Source: Trogon surrucura
Lineage: Eukaryota > Chordata > Aves > Trogoniformes > Trogonidae
Direction of reading: 5' to 3'
NCBI GenBank assembly: GCA_020746105.1
Contig: CM036617.1
Location: forward strand, 157,736,912 to 157,800,911
Length of the DNA: 64,000 nt
The translations under genes and the position numbers were made by a program. A model generated the notes under the pieces. That model was not told where the DNA came from. It did no database searches and saw only the letters and a list, made by a program, of their open reading frames with translations. Positions 53,590 through 64,000 of this stretch are shown here, in pieces (positions within the stretch are counted from its first letter, which is position 1; each line of letters begins with the position of its first letter).

Positions 53590-53612
53590 CCCCCCCCCCC
53601 CCCCCCCCCCCC
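53590..53612 (+). repeat. Homopolymer run of 23 C
   Basis: Twenty-three consecutive C lie between CTCTATT and ATATATCC. On the minus (transcribed) strand it reads as G23, which can form G-quadruplexes. Its length is likely to vary and is prone to sequencing error. Confidence 0.9.
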
Positions 53613-55528
53613 ATATATCCTAATTAAAAATTAAGGCAATGAAAATATGAATAGCAAGTAATCACTGCTTGTCCCAAGTTAGGGGCCAACATCTTATTAC
53701 ACTACGGAATACTTCCCACACTAAATTACAACGTGGTTTAGGAGAAGGACTGGGCAGATGCTAACCTACCCCCCTAATTTTCTTCCCTTATTTTGTCATG
53801 GGCTGTGTTCAGCCTCTCATACTCCAAATGCATGAGGCTTCAGAGCATTGACTGCAGGATCAGGTGAAGAAGATCCAGGATGATTCTCAATGTGCCTCCA
53901 CTGGACCATCAGCCACTCTGATGAAGGGTAGGAAGGGAACGTGCCAACTTAATGGAAAACACATTCTTTGGAAAACATCCAAGCATTTAAGAAAATCTGC
54001 CATTAGCTTTTTTCCTTATCCCTTCGGGTTTTGCAATATCAGGTTTAATTACGACAACTGTGACAAAAATCATAGTAAAGAGGTACAGCTGCAAGCAGAT
54101 CTTGCCCAGAGATTCCATCCACAAGGGCAAGAGCCCAAATGCAGCACTAGGAAAAGACTGCAGTTCAAGCTCAGTGAGCAAACTACATTCAAATCACATT
54201 CAGCAGAAAAAAAATCTAGGTACAGACTAACTCAACGGGAACAAGAGATTAAGGTGGCAGGTACGTGGCTGAAATTCAGGGAAGCACTCCCAGGACAAGA
54301 AGACTTAGGAAGGAGAAGCAAAAAGCTAGTCTCATTCTGCAGCAGCAATGCAGTGAGGGTAGGCAAGTGCCAGACTCACTACCAGAACAGTCAATGCCCC
54401 AAATTGTCATACAACAGACTAGCTTTTTGTTGCTGGAATCAGCTAAAGAAACAAACACTGACATGGCCTCCTCTAGCAAGTGATGAGCGTGATCATGCCT
54501 AGAGAGAAGCCCACCCAAGCTTACATGGTTAACAGGATGGGTTACTGCCACTTATGCTTCTAGCAACAAGCAAGAAAAAGGAGCTAGCAGCCCAGAGCTC
54601 TGAAAGAAAACAGAAGACAAAGTAGCCCGATTTCTGAAATTGATAACATCATCCTACATTTCTGTATAACTCACGTGCAAACATGCAGATTCTATATCTT
54701 AAGAGTTAAACAGCTTTTCTAAAAGCTATCCACAGCAGCTGCATCATACAGGGATAACTAGTCTCAGTACAGGGACCCGGTTTTGGTAAAATTTTCCAAT
54801 CCTGGGACTCCAGAAAGTGAACAGCTTGAATTTGCATGAGTGTGACTACATCCACACGAAAGAGAAGCCTTTGCCAGGAACATGCACAGGGGGTGAGATT
54901 GGATGTCAATACTTCATAATGGATTACATTAAAGATACCTCAGCAATACAGAATCCCAGAGGTTTAGTAATTATCTTTCCAAAACGAGACAGCAAGTGGC
55001 CCAGAAGGGGAGAATCCCTCAGCAGGCAGAAAACAAACTTCTAGGTAGTATTTCTCACCTTCCTGCAAACATCTTGGCTACCAAGTTACCATAAGGAGTG
55101 AGAAATAACAGCATTCATCCATTCTCCACAGCCTTTCAGATATAGAAGAAAGATTTGGCTAGGAAATTGCATGACAATAAGCCACTTTAAAGAAAAATAC
55201 GCAGCACTCCATGCCATACAGACTATAATATTTAAAAATGCTTTGAGTTGCCATCAATAGGAGGGAGCAAAAGAAAATACCTTTGCTCTCTATCTAGATT
55301 TCCTACAGACTTGTTGACATTTGCTGTATTTCAGCACTGCTGTGGCAATGCCTAGGAACTTTAGTCTTGGACCAGGTCCCCAGGAGGCCAGGCACTGTGC
55401 AATCATGAAACTAAAACTATCCCAAACCAAATTTCTTCACTATTACATAAAAATTTCAATTGTTTCTGAATGTCTCCAACGTAACACTTAAGAAGCTGAT
55501 TTTGTACAGAGATGGGGAGAAGTAATTT

Positions 55529-55544
55529 AAAAAAAAAAAAAAAA
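55529..55544 (+). repeat. Poly-A run of 16
   Basis: A16 follows AAGTAATTT, with AT-rich DNA on the downstream side. Confidence 0.85.
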
Positions 55545-55617
55545 CAGAGAAAGAAAATAGCTGTATATATTACTAATACTTGACACCCAAGAAGACATAA
55601 CCAGGTGGAATGGTCTC

Positions 55618-55680
55618 ATGCTCAACTACCCATCTCACCTACCAACATGGCCTCGTTATGCTCAACTATACATCTCACCT
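55618..55680 (+). repeat. Direct repeat, 40-bp period
   Basis: ATGCTCAACTACCCATCTCA (from 55618) and ATGCTCAACTATACATCTCA (from 55658) share 21 of 23 positions when extended to CCT. The intervening 17 bases are not repeated. Confidence 0.85.
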
Positions 55681-57889
55681 CTCCACAAGAGTTCTTCCTT
55701 GAGGACAAGTCTGTAATTTTATTATTCCTGTTACACTAGGGCAGAAAAGAGAGTTTGAAATAGTCCTGATTGTTTAGAAGATTCAGCATCCTGCAGCCCA
55801 AGAGGAAGTAAAAATATGCAGACTCTTAAAGACCCATGGGAAAGTCGTAAATGGTCACGTAAGCTGCAGATTGCCTCTGCAGCCTTCTCTGAGCCCCAAC
55901 ATGGTCCTCGGATTTAATCAGATGCATTTTGTCTGATTAGGATAAATTAAGTCTGAGGTTTTAATCATTTCATGGCCCTGATTTCATGCTGCAAAGTACA
56001 AAATCAGCAAGGTGGTTTACTGCAAATGATTCTGCAAGATCCATGGCAACAGCCTAACACTTGAGGCATTTTCAGCACTAGACTGCTCTGCAACTTCTCA
56101 CCACTGACCCTGCAGAACCAAAAACTCAAATATGCTGCCCTGGGCATCAAGCTGAGCATGATTTCCTCTCAGCTATTACTCCTAATCCCACTAAGTGAAT
56201 CTGAGTAATACCATGTGGCCTTTGTGCACAATAGCTGAAGGATGCTAGTCTCACTTTTAATAGACGAGCAGACTCCTATCACCACAGACACTCTTAATAG
56301 GAGATTTTTGAGTGTTAGGGGGTTTTTAAGCTATGCTAGATACAGTCTGTTACTTATCTCTATCTGGAGAACATTGGTGCCTGCTGGATCTATAGCCTGT
56401 TGTTAGAAAGGACAGGGATAATCATGAGAATGTCTTCTCAGAAGTGGGTATCCCTATGCCCATGGAACATGCATGTACATGGAATGTGCACACTTGCAGC
56501 TGTGCTGCATCAGGGCTGCAGTCAGATAGTCCTAGGCAGGCAGAAGAGACCTTCACATGTGAGCTGTACTGCTCCACCACATCACATAAAGCATGATGGA
56601 AAGTTCTGAAAGCATCTCTCATTAGGGTTAGGGCCACGCTGTCCCCATTAGTCAGAAGGAAAGACAGTATGGTCCTGCCAGAAACTCCATAATAAGTCTT
56701 GGCAGGCAGAGACGGTCTCCCGCAACATGGATTACCCGACCAGAGGAAGTACAGCTTGTTGCAATGTTTCAAGATTAAAAGCAAATATCCCTTTTATTGG
56801 TTTAACCTTTGGTTCCTTAGTCCTGCAGTTCAGCTCTCTGAACTACAAAAAATAATCACAAGCCATGAGTATTTAGGAGGGGGCAATAGCTTCTCCCTAT
56901 TCCAGAAAAGGAAGTTTAGTGTGAACTGCACTATTTAGCATGCACCCACACCAGAAGATTATGAAATGAATTAGCAATAAAAAATTATTTCATGTATAAA
57001 AGCCTTTTGAAAGATAAACAAACCAGGCTCCAAATTACCATTAAAATTAACTTACATCAATGCACTGCCAGTGCTGCTGAACTAATGTCCTTTGCAGAAG
57101 CAGAGCGGATTGTTTGACAATTGAGTGGTCTCAATCAACACGAGCTATTGTGTCAGTTGCTTCATCTGGAGATCAAAGGGTTTTGTTTTGAGGAGAGCAG
57201 AAAAATGCAGCACCACTAAGGGTTCCCCCTTCTGCATCTCCCTCCATTACCAATGCACAGTCTCTCGCATGATTAGCATTTTTTCCAGAGCAGAACTCTC
57301 TGTATTTAAGTAACCACCAACCAGAAAGGCAAAACAAAAACCCCATCCTCTGAGAATTAAAGCTCTTGAACAGAACAGCTCACAGACTACAGGCAATTGA
57401 AGTGTTACATTATAAAGTTATCACACAACTGAATATTGCTGAGTGATCCTCAGGTGGACACAGCCTGGGCCGGTTTCTTTCCCTGTGGCTCCCTGGCAAG
57501 AAGACAAATCTCTTTTCGAGGTGGCTGCCTGTTTCTTTCACACATTTACAAGCAGTGCTACTGGGTCTTTTTCAGCCCTCTTCCTCATCAAATAGCAATT
57601 TGAGATAGCATGATCCTTGTACTTTCCTCAGCTTATAAGCCACCCAACCTTTTGGTCCATGCCAGTGAGCTCCAGATAGAGGCAGTTAAGCAGCAAGCTA
57701 GTTGTGACAGTGGTGGAAGGAGCATCAAGAAGGGGAAAATTATATCTGAGAGAATTCTGACTGCCCCAGAAACTCCTGCACAAATTCTCTGAGGTCACTC
57801 AAAACACTCCCAGCAGTAGTCTAAACTGAAGCAAGTATCTCAGTAAAGAGTTCAGAAACTATTCTAGCCTTTGTGATTTGTGTCCAGAC

Positions 57890-58424
57890 ATCATCTGAGC
57901 ATTCCCCATCTGGAATATTGTGTCCAGTTCTGGGCCCCTCAGTTCGAGAAAGACAGGGAACTGCTGGAGAGAGTCCAGCACAGGGCAACTAGGATGATTA
58001 AGGGAGTGGAGCATCTCCCTTATGAGGAAAGACTGAGGGAGCTGGGGCTCTTTAGTTTGGAGAAGAGGAGACTGAGGGGTGACCTCATTAATGTTTACAA
58101 ATATATAAAGCGTGAGTGTCACGAGGATGGACCCAGGCTCTTCTTGGTGACAACCACTGATAGGACAAGGGGTAATGGGCTGAAACTGGAACATAAGAGG
58201 TTCCGCTTAAACTCGAGAAGAAACTTCTTCTCAGTGAGGGTGACGGAGCACTGGAACGGGCTGCCCAGAGAGGTTGTGGAGTCTCCTTCTCCGGAGACAT
58301 TCAAAACCTGCCTGGACGCCTTCCTGTGTAACATCATCTAGGTGTTCCTGCTCTGGCAGGGGGATTGGACTTGATGATCTTTCGAGGTCCCTTCCAATCC
58401 CTAACATTCTGTGATTCTGTGATT
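57890..58424 (+). mobile_element. CR1 LINE, 5'-truncated, with ORF2 C-terminus
   Basis: This is the best-preserved CR1 copy in the window. Its plus-strand frame reads [20 protein letters not shown], then [20 protein letters not shown], and ends [13 protein letters not shown] followed by TAG at the usual CR1 ORF2 stop. About 145 residues of the reverse-transcriptase C-terminal region remain open without internal stops. The stop is followed by a short 3' UTR (GTTCCTGCTCTGGCAGGGGG) and a tail of ATTCTGTG repeats at 58406-58424. The upstream part of ORF2 and all of ORF1 are absent, as is typical of truncated CR1 insertions. It is a dead fragment, antisense to TMEM178B. The exact 5' edge is uncertain by about 10-20 bases. 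Confidence 0.95.
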
Positions 58425-59034
58425 TTGTCTTTGACTCACACAGGTTAGGACAGGTACACAGGCTGCATCTCAGATTTGGCATCACCAGACTTTCTCTGTA
58501 CTGACTGCAAGTCCCACTGTAGCAACCACATTCAAATAAGTGGTCTACTTTGATTTCAAGTCAGTCACTACAATGCAGTCCAAATGTAGGATGCTAGCAA
58601 GGGCATCTATCACAGCCACAGGAAACAGGTTCCTGAGATTTGTTAATATTAACATCTTACTTCACACTGGAGTTATACCTGAAAGGACTGGGGACCACTT
58701 AATTCCTCAAGCACATCCATTGCTTCTCTTTGCTCTTTAAGGGCAAAGAAGGATCTAGCAGCTGTAGCAAAATATGCCTTCACTTGGCTATAGCATGCCC
58801 TCCATGCTAAGTCCCAAATTAGCTTCTAGAAGCAATAATTAAGTAACAGCAGGTACAGAAAGGACTTAAGGGACAGACAAAGGGTACGTCCTCTTCTGTG
58901 TTTTGAGATGATATGGAAAGTAAATAAGGTGGAAAAACTCTTCCTGATGGCAAAAGCCGAAAAGGAGAAGATTCACATCAATGGGGCAAGACTGTCAACT
59001 ATGAAAAGAGAGGTTAAGAATGAGGCCAAATCTA

Positions 59035-59106
59035 AAAAAAACCAAAACAACCAACAACGACAAAAAAAACAACACCCCCCCAAAAAAACCCCAACCAACA
59101 CAAACT
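59035..59106 (+). repeat. A/C-only low-complexity tract
   Basis: About 70 bases consist almost entirely of A and C, with runs such as CAACCAACAACGAC and ACACCCCCCCAAAAAAACCC. It is probably a decayed simple repeat. Confidence 0.8.
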
Positions 59107-60282
59107 ATAGGTACAGTCCTATGTTTTGGTGGGAGCCAAGAAGAAAGCAAAAAGTTTACTTTTTCACATATAGTTTAAGATATTTGTGGCTGGAATTATA
59201 ATTAGCAGTTGCTTGCAATAGCAGATGACTACACTGATTCAGCAACTCTCCCTAGTCCTATACAGAGATGCCAGGAGAAGACAGTAGAAATTACCTGGAT
59301 TTCTTGGAACTGAAGAGGGAAAACACCTGAGAGTAACTAAACATTTTAATTCTCCTCTGTATATTCTGCCACTATGACCACACCACATTATTTGAAGAAC
59401 TCTTTACCCAACGAACATCTTTAAGAAGGACCAAACACCTCTGCTTGCCCTTCCCCACCCATAGGAGTAGCTCAGCACAGCCGTTCAAGGCCTTTTGCAC
59501 AGCACCAGAGCTACACTGCCTTGTACAAAAGAGCAGCAGGGAATACTTTAATTAGTATTTTGTCCTGAAGGGTAAAAAATGATTCTGAAATTAGTTTGCC
59601 TGGTAATGAACTGCATCTTCTTTCACTCTATTGTAGATCTGGAACAGTGATTCCTGCTTCTTGTATTTGCCTTAGTTTATTTTTGTTGTGTTGTTTTAGA
59701 GATTTATTTCCAGCAAGATGAAAGCTAGGAAAAATAGTACAAAAGCAGTGGAGAAGGGAGAGCCAATATTAAGGGAAACTGAGTCCTCTCTCTTTGCTAA
59801 AATAAGTTTATCGAGATGGGTGGGAACAATCTCAGTGGAAACAGAGAGCTTACAAACTATTTTATTTTGAGGGGAACCAAGTTCACTGCTATGATTAGAA
59901 AGTGCCCGGTTAAAAAAAAAAAAAAATCAACAAGAAACAACAATATATTTCGCTAGTTGAACACTCCCTGTCCCCTTATATTTAACATACATACTTCTAG
60001 TAAGGTAACACTAGAGTGAGGACTGACTTTTGGAATGGAAACAGTTGTGTTTAAAACTACTTCTTTGTGTTTGATAGGTGGATAGTGCAAGTGAAATCTG
60101 GGCGATACCAAGGCCCTGACTCAGACTATGTCCTCTCCATGCCCAGCTCACCCCGGGTAACAGTAGAGATCTGAGTTCTGTGCTGATCTGCTTTATTTCC
60201 CTGACAATCAACAAATACTTAGTGGGATGGGAGTTGCTCAGGTCTATACTCCCAGTCTCCGAGTGACTCCATAATGTCTTTG

Positions 60283-60484
60283 GCTTTTAACTGAAAGAGG
60301 GTAGACTTAAATTAGAGGTAAGGAAGAAGTTCTTTCCAGTGAAGGTGGTAAGACACTGGAACAGGTTGCCCAGAGAGGTTGTGGCCAGCCCCTCCCTGGA
60401 AGCGTTCAAGGCCAGGTTGGATGGGGCTTTGAGCAACCTGGTCTAAGGTCCCTTGCAACCCAAACTATTCTGTGGTTCTATCAT
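60283..60484 (+). mobile_element. CR1 LINE 3' end fragment
   Basis: About 200 bp of the CR1 3' end begin near TTTTAACTGAAAGAGGG and pass through GGAACAGGTTGCCCAGAGAG and AGGCCAGGTTGGATGGGG. They end in ATTCTGTGGTTCTAT. The wording TTGGATGGGGCTTTGAGCAA is typical of the CR1 subfamilies common in birds. It is strongly 5'-truncated and on the plus strand. The hairpin at 60653-60707 lies about 170 bp beyond its tail and is not part of CR1 as far as I can tell. Confidence 0.9.
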
Positions 60485-60652
60485 CTCAGGACACAGGATG
60501 CACATACCTTGGTTGTTAAAGTCAACCTCTTCTCTTTCTTGTTTTTCCCCATACTCACTTCTCTCATGTAGACCTTTCTTACTATTTCCATTGCCTTGTT
60601 CACCAGGTCACTTGGTTCATTGGCTCCAAACTCAGAATGAAGCACAGGACAC

Positions 60653-60707
60653 AAAACTTCTGCTGTTGGTATGTGTCTATTAGCCACATGCCAACAGCAG
60701 AAGTTTT
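60653..60707 (+). other. Long inverted repeat, 23-bp stem with 9-nt loop
   Basis: The left arm at 60653-60675 (AAAACTTCTGCTGTTGG then TATGTG) and the right arm at 60685-60707 are reverse complements except at one position. In RNA that position is a U-G pair, so all 23 pairs can form. The loop is TCTATTAGC. A further CAC/GTG pairing (60650-60652 with 60711-60713) is possible across a small bulge. The size is that of a short microRNA-precursor stem or a tiny palindromic transposon. Either strand could form it. It lies between a CR1 tail and unique DNA. Confidence 0.9.
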
Positions 60708-61559
60708 TACGTGGGTCAGGTTTTGAAGACATTCTCTTGCCAGGCTGGATAGCCATTCACCAGCCATCTTAGAAATAAAGAGCAGTTTAAAAACTTAGAT
60801 ACAATGTGTGTGGTGCCCATGCAACTCACATTCCTGAAAAGATGCCCAGCAATTACAGAAACAATTAAATACATCTTTTCCTGCCATGCAGTGAAGTGCA
60901 TTTCAATAACTCTCCTGTGTACTTATTAAATGTTTTCCCCTGGAAAATCTCCAGGATGGTAAACATTCATTAATCACCACGAAGTACCTGTAAGGTACCA
61001 AACTACTTGAAAACTACATGAAACAGGTGATCAGAGACAGAGCTGGAGGCTATTTTACATTAGGACAACTTCATGCTGCTCTGCTGACACACAGCCAACT
61101 TGCCCTGAGCCACTCCAGCCCCAGAAGAGTCACTTTTCTTGTAAGAAAACATACTTTTGCCAACAGCACCCTTGGATTCGTCAATCATCCCAAAAGCTTC
61201 AGCCAAGGGAAGAGAAGGGGGTGGGATCCAGGCATCCACGAACAGCTAACCCAGCAGCTGAGCCAGACCACAGGCTGTGAGCACAAGTGACCTTCAGCCA
61301 CCTCTAATGAGTTCTCACGGGCCAGGATGGAGAAAAGCGGAGTGGAGGGGAAGAAAAGACATGGCCAGACCCTACGTTTTCCCACAGGATCAAGGAATTG
61401 CAGTTTAGCTAGCTGGGTCATCCACATCTCAGGAAAAGAGGACAGAGACCTTCGCCATCGTGGCAGGTGACTCCCACTACCCACCCGCCACAAAAGCTTC
61501 TCAGTGAACGCCCCATACTTAGTGTAAGGTTTCACTGGCATTAACAAAATCCCCTAGAA

Positions 61560-62700
61560 CACAGACTCAAGGGGTAGTCTGCATTTATATCAGGTTTTCA
61601 CATTATTATTGCGATAAAAGTAAGATTTCTCCTGAAAAAAAAAAATCATACTAGCAGAAAACTCAGTACACTGTTAGAGGCAAATTGCCCAGTACTAATA
61701 TAGCTTATTTTTGTTAGAGCTGGAACAAGCTATTCTATTGGAAAAGTTGGAGGTTAACTAAGAAAATTTAGACACCAACATTTTTTGCTTATTTCACAGC
61801 ACAATTGCTAAGGCATCACTAGGCTATTTGAAATGCTATACCTGCGTAAATAGTATTTGCACTGCGTAGTACTCCTATCTCTGATGCTCAATCAGAGAGC
61901 ACAGAAGTTCTGGTATTTTCATTTGTATACATGAGCATGTGTGCAAATACACATTTTAATAAAGCCTTATTAATGTACTTTATTTTCTCACTGTAATTAT
62001 ACAGTTATGCAGAAAAACATTCAAAATCTAGATGACTCAGAAGTTCGATGCCAAAATATGAACTGCCAAATTTAGTCAATAGTACAAACCCGGCTACTCA
62101 CTTAAGTCAGTAATCTGGAGCAGACTGAATAATTTAAATACAACTTTGACAAGTTTTGTCCCTTTTTTCTTTGTTAATTATCTGCTAACAGGCTGTAAAA
62201 AAATCCTAAATTTATTCATTATTCAAAATGATTCATAAATGTCTTCACTGACTAACTCTTGGCCTAAAAATATCTTAGGCTATGACTGTCATAACTAAGT
62301 AAACAATTTGCAATTCACGGTGTAACTTATGTAATGAATTTCTTCACCTTATGTAACTAGCTTGAACAGTTTAAACGACTGACAAACACAGCGTACATTT
62401 TCAATTGCACGCTTGCAGTTAACAGTTGGGTGGTTACAGGAATCACCCTCCCAGTAAACACACAACGAACGCCATGTGATTTTGCTTGCAAATACCAAAT
62501 CTTTCATTTGTGAAACTTGCTTTCTTTGCCCATACCCAATGAATTATGCAAACCTTCAAGCTATAAATGTGCTTTCCACATAGCCTTATGGTGTCATAGT
62601 AATAGTAAAAAATTTCCAATTAAGTATGACTTTTTCAAATGCAGAAAATGACACTTTTCTTTATTCCATCTTTCCTACAGTACTCCAAGACTTGGAAAAA
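61560..62700. promoter_or_regulatory. AT-rich block, possible conserved enhancer
   Basis: Over a kilobase of AT-rich DNA lacks simple repeats except one short A-run. It contains octamer-like ATGCAAA (62546-62552), TTGCAAATA-type motifs and several TAAT cores. This composition is common in deeply conserved intronic enhancers of neural genes. The call rests on composition and motifs only, so it is tentative. Confidence 0.25.
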
Positions 62701-64000
62701 TGCACATTTGCCATGAAGCTCCTGCTTTTTTCTTAACGTCACAAAGCACGCACAACAAACTCTACATCAAGTGTTGGAGTTACACTAAGATGCTCTCTTC
62801 CTGATGCTGCGCTCCGCTTCAGGAATTTAAGGCAAATACACAAAACCACATTAGAGAACATAGCTTTAAGCAGTTTCTCAAACAAATTAAGAGCTTCAGG
62901 CAACCAGGTTCACCATTTGTCTCAGAATCCAATTCTACTACTTATCACCACAGTCAAGCCTGTCTTGTATTGAACTAAAATTCTACATTTCAGTTCGTTA
63001 TTAATTACTTCCTCTAGGTATTTCCCTAAACTTTCCTCTGTGGAGAGCTTGAAGCTTGATGGTCTTCCCTGCATCTTTTGTGTTAAGGTACAAGCTGCAT
63101 CTTAATCTGCCTCTCAAAACCAACTCTTCTAATGTGCATCAAGTCAGAAGAAAGAAGATTACTTTATTGGGGCTACTACTGAACATGAATAGAAGCTCCA
63201 ATATCTGGCCCTACTGCTTTAGCTTTGAAAAAAAATTTAGCTCCTAAGCAAATCATCCCAGTGACCCAGTTTTTACTGTTCTTTGATTCCCCCCCCAGTA
63301 TTATTCTGGTAGCAGAGTGAAATATTTCTGTGCAGCCAGAAAATAGCTATCAACAGTTCTGGTGTACTCTGATGCTTTGCCCTCTTCTACAATTACAATA
63401 CACTTTAAAATTCTGACAGTTTAACATCTGTTCACACACAGATTACAACTGTGTATATTTTTTTCATTAAACTATTCCCAGACAGGACTCTGTCCCCCAG
63501 CAACAAGAGTTGTTACAGAGCCCAGGCTCGAAACAGCAAGGGCCACAGTGAGGGCTCTGGCATCACGTGTGTGAAGCACCTCTTGCCAACAAGCATAGGG
63601 CAGCAGTAAATCAGATCCCAGGATCACTGCCTTGAAGAAAAGTCTTTTTTCTTGATTTGCACAGTTTTTATTTCTGTTTTTCTCCATGACTATATACTCT
63701 TACAGAAACATTACTAAAAAATTCAATTCAACAATTAGAAAATTAAGATTCATTATAAGAACTGTAAAGATTATACAAAGGTGTCCCTGAAATTGAAGGA
63801 AACACAAAATTGAATGAGCCTATCTCAAACTACCTAAAAAAAAACCCTACCTGCAAAGACAGGGACTATTGTTTCACAACTGTCTGCTCATTTTCCAGAC
63901 AGTTCTCACTTCTGGGACTCCATCTGTCCTCAAGACTTTCTTTTGCCAGTGGAAACACTTTCCTGATGATTTGCCCCAAGTGTATAAGCAGCCACGTGTA

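Larger units (their letters stand above)
46076..57889. other. Intron stretch, unique DNA with homopolymers
   Basis: Almost 12 kb lie between two CR1 copies and hold the G16, C23, A19 and A16 runs plus two short direct duplications. Two open frames exceed 200 codons (48820-49491 minus, 53864-54502 plus) but show no domain, no splice-aware context and no family resemblance. Confidence 0.55.

Noticed and set aside
53864-54502. 212-codon open frame on the plus strand
   Set aside because: No recognisable domain or family, no promoter or splice context, and antisense to the host gene. It is best explained as a chance frame.

Overview
The window is non-coding vertebrate DNA, almost certainly from a bird. 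The evidence is several CR1 LINE fragments with the avian-type 3' end (short ATTCTGTG-type tail repeats, extreme 5' truncation), one solo avian-type retroviral LTR, very old MIR-like SINE relics, and a single spliced exon inside very long introns. I see no bacterial genes, operons, CRISPR arrays or structural RNA genes.

The only host coding sequence I can support is one 114-bp internal exon on the minus strand at 38857-38970. Its 37 complete codons match the end of the first luminal/extracellular loop of TMEM178B, a four-pass membrane protein of the TMEM178 family. It has a canonical acceptor, polypyrimidine tract and donor, and its split-codon phases agree with the family. On this reading 38971-64000 is part of the upstream intron (between the first and second coding exons) and 1-38856 is part of the downstream intron. 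Neither the first exon nor the exons encoding the rest of the four-pass protein were found here.

Region by region: 1-27300 is unique-looking intron DNA with low-complexity tracts, small perfect hairpins (6.5, 6.7 and 9.0 kb), one MIR-like relic near 2.1 kb and a small CpG-rich patch near 19 kb. The stretch 27.3-31.4 kb is the most transposon-rich part of the downstream intron: a MIR-like relic, a CR1 3' end, a doubtful CR1-like relic, and an 831-bp solo LTR bounded by a 5-bp target duplication. The exon lies at 38.9 kb. The upstream intron holds CR1 copies at 41.4, 45.8, 57.9 and 60.3 kb, long G and C homopolymers (48.3 and 53.6 kb), and a near-perfect 23-bp inverted repeat at 60.65 kb that would fold into a microRNA-sized hairpin. 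The last 2.5 kb is AT-rich with possible regulatory character.

Nothing here forms a multigene system. The window is best read as the interior of one large neural-type gene plus its transposon fossils. The most checkable novelties are the 60.65-kb hairpin, the solo LTR as a dated insertion, and the CpG-rich patch.
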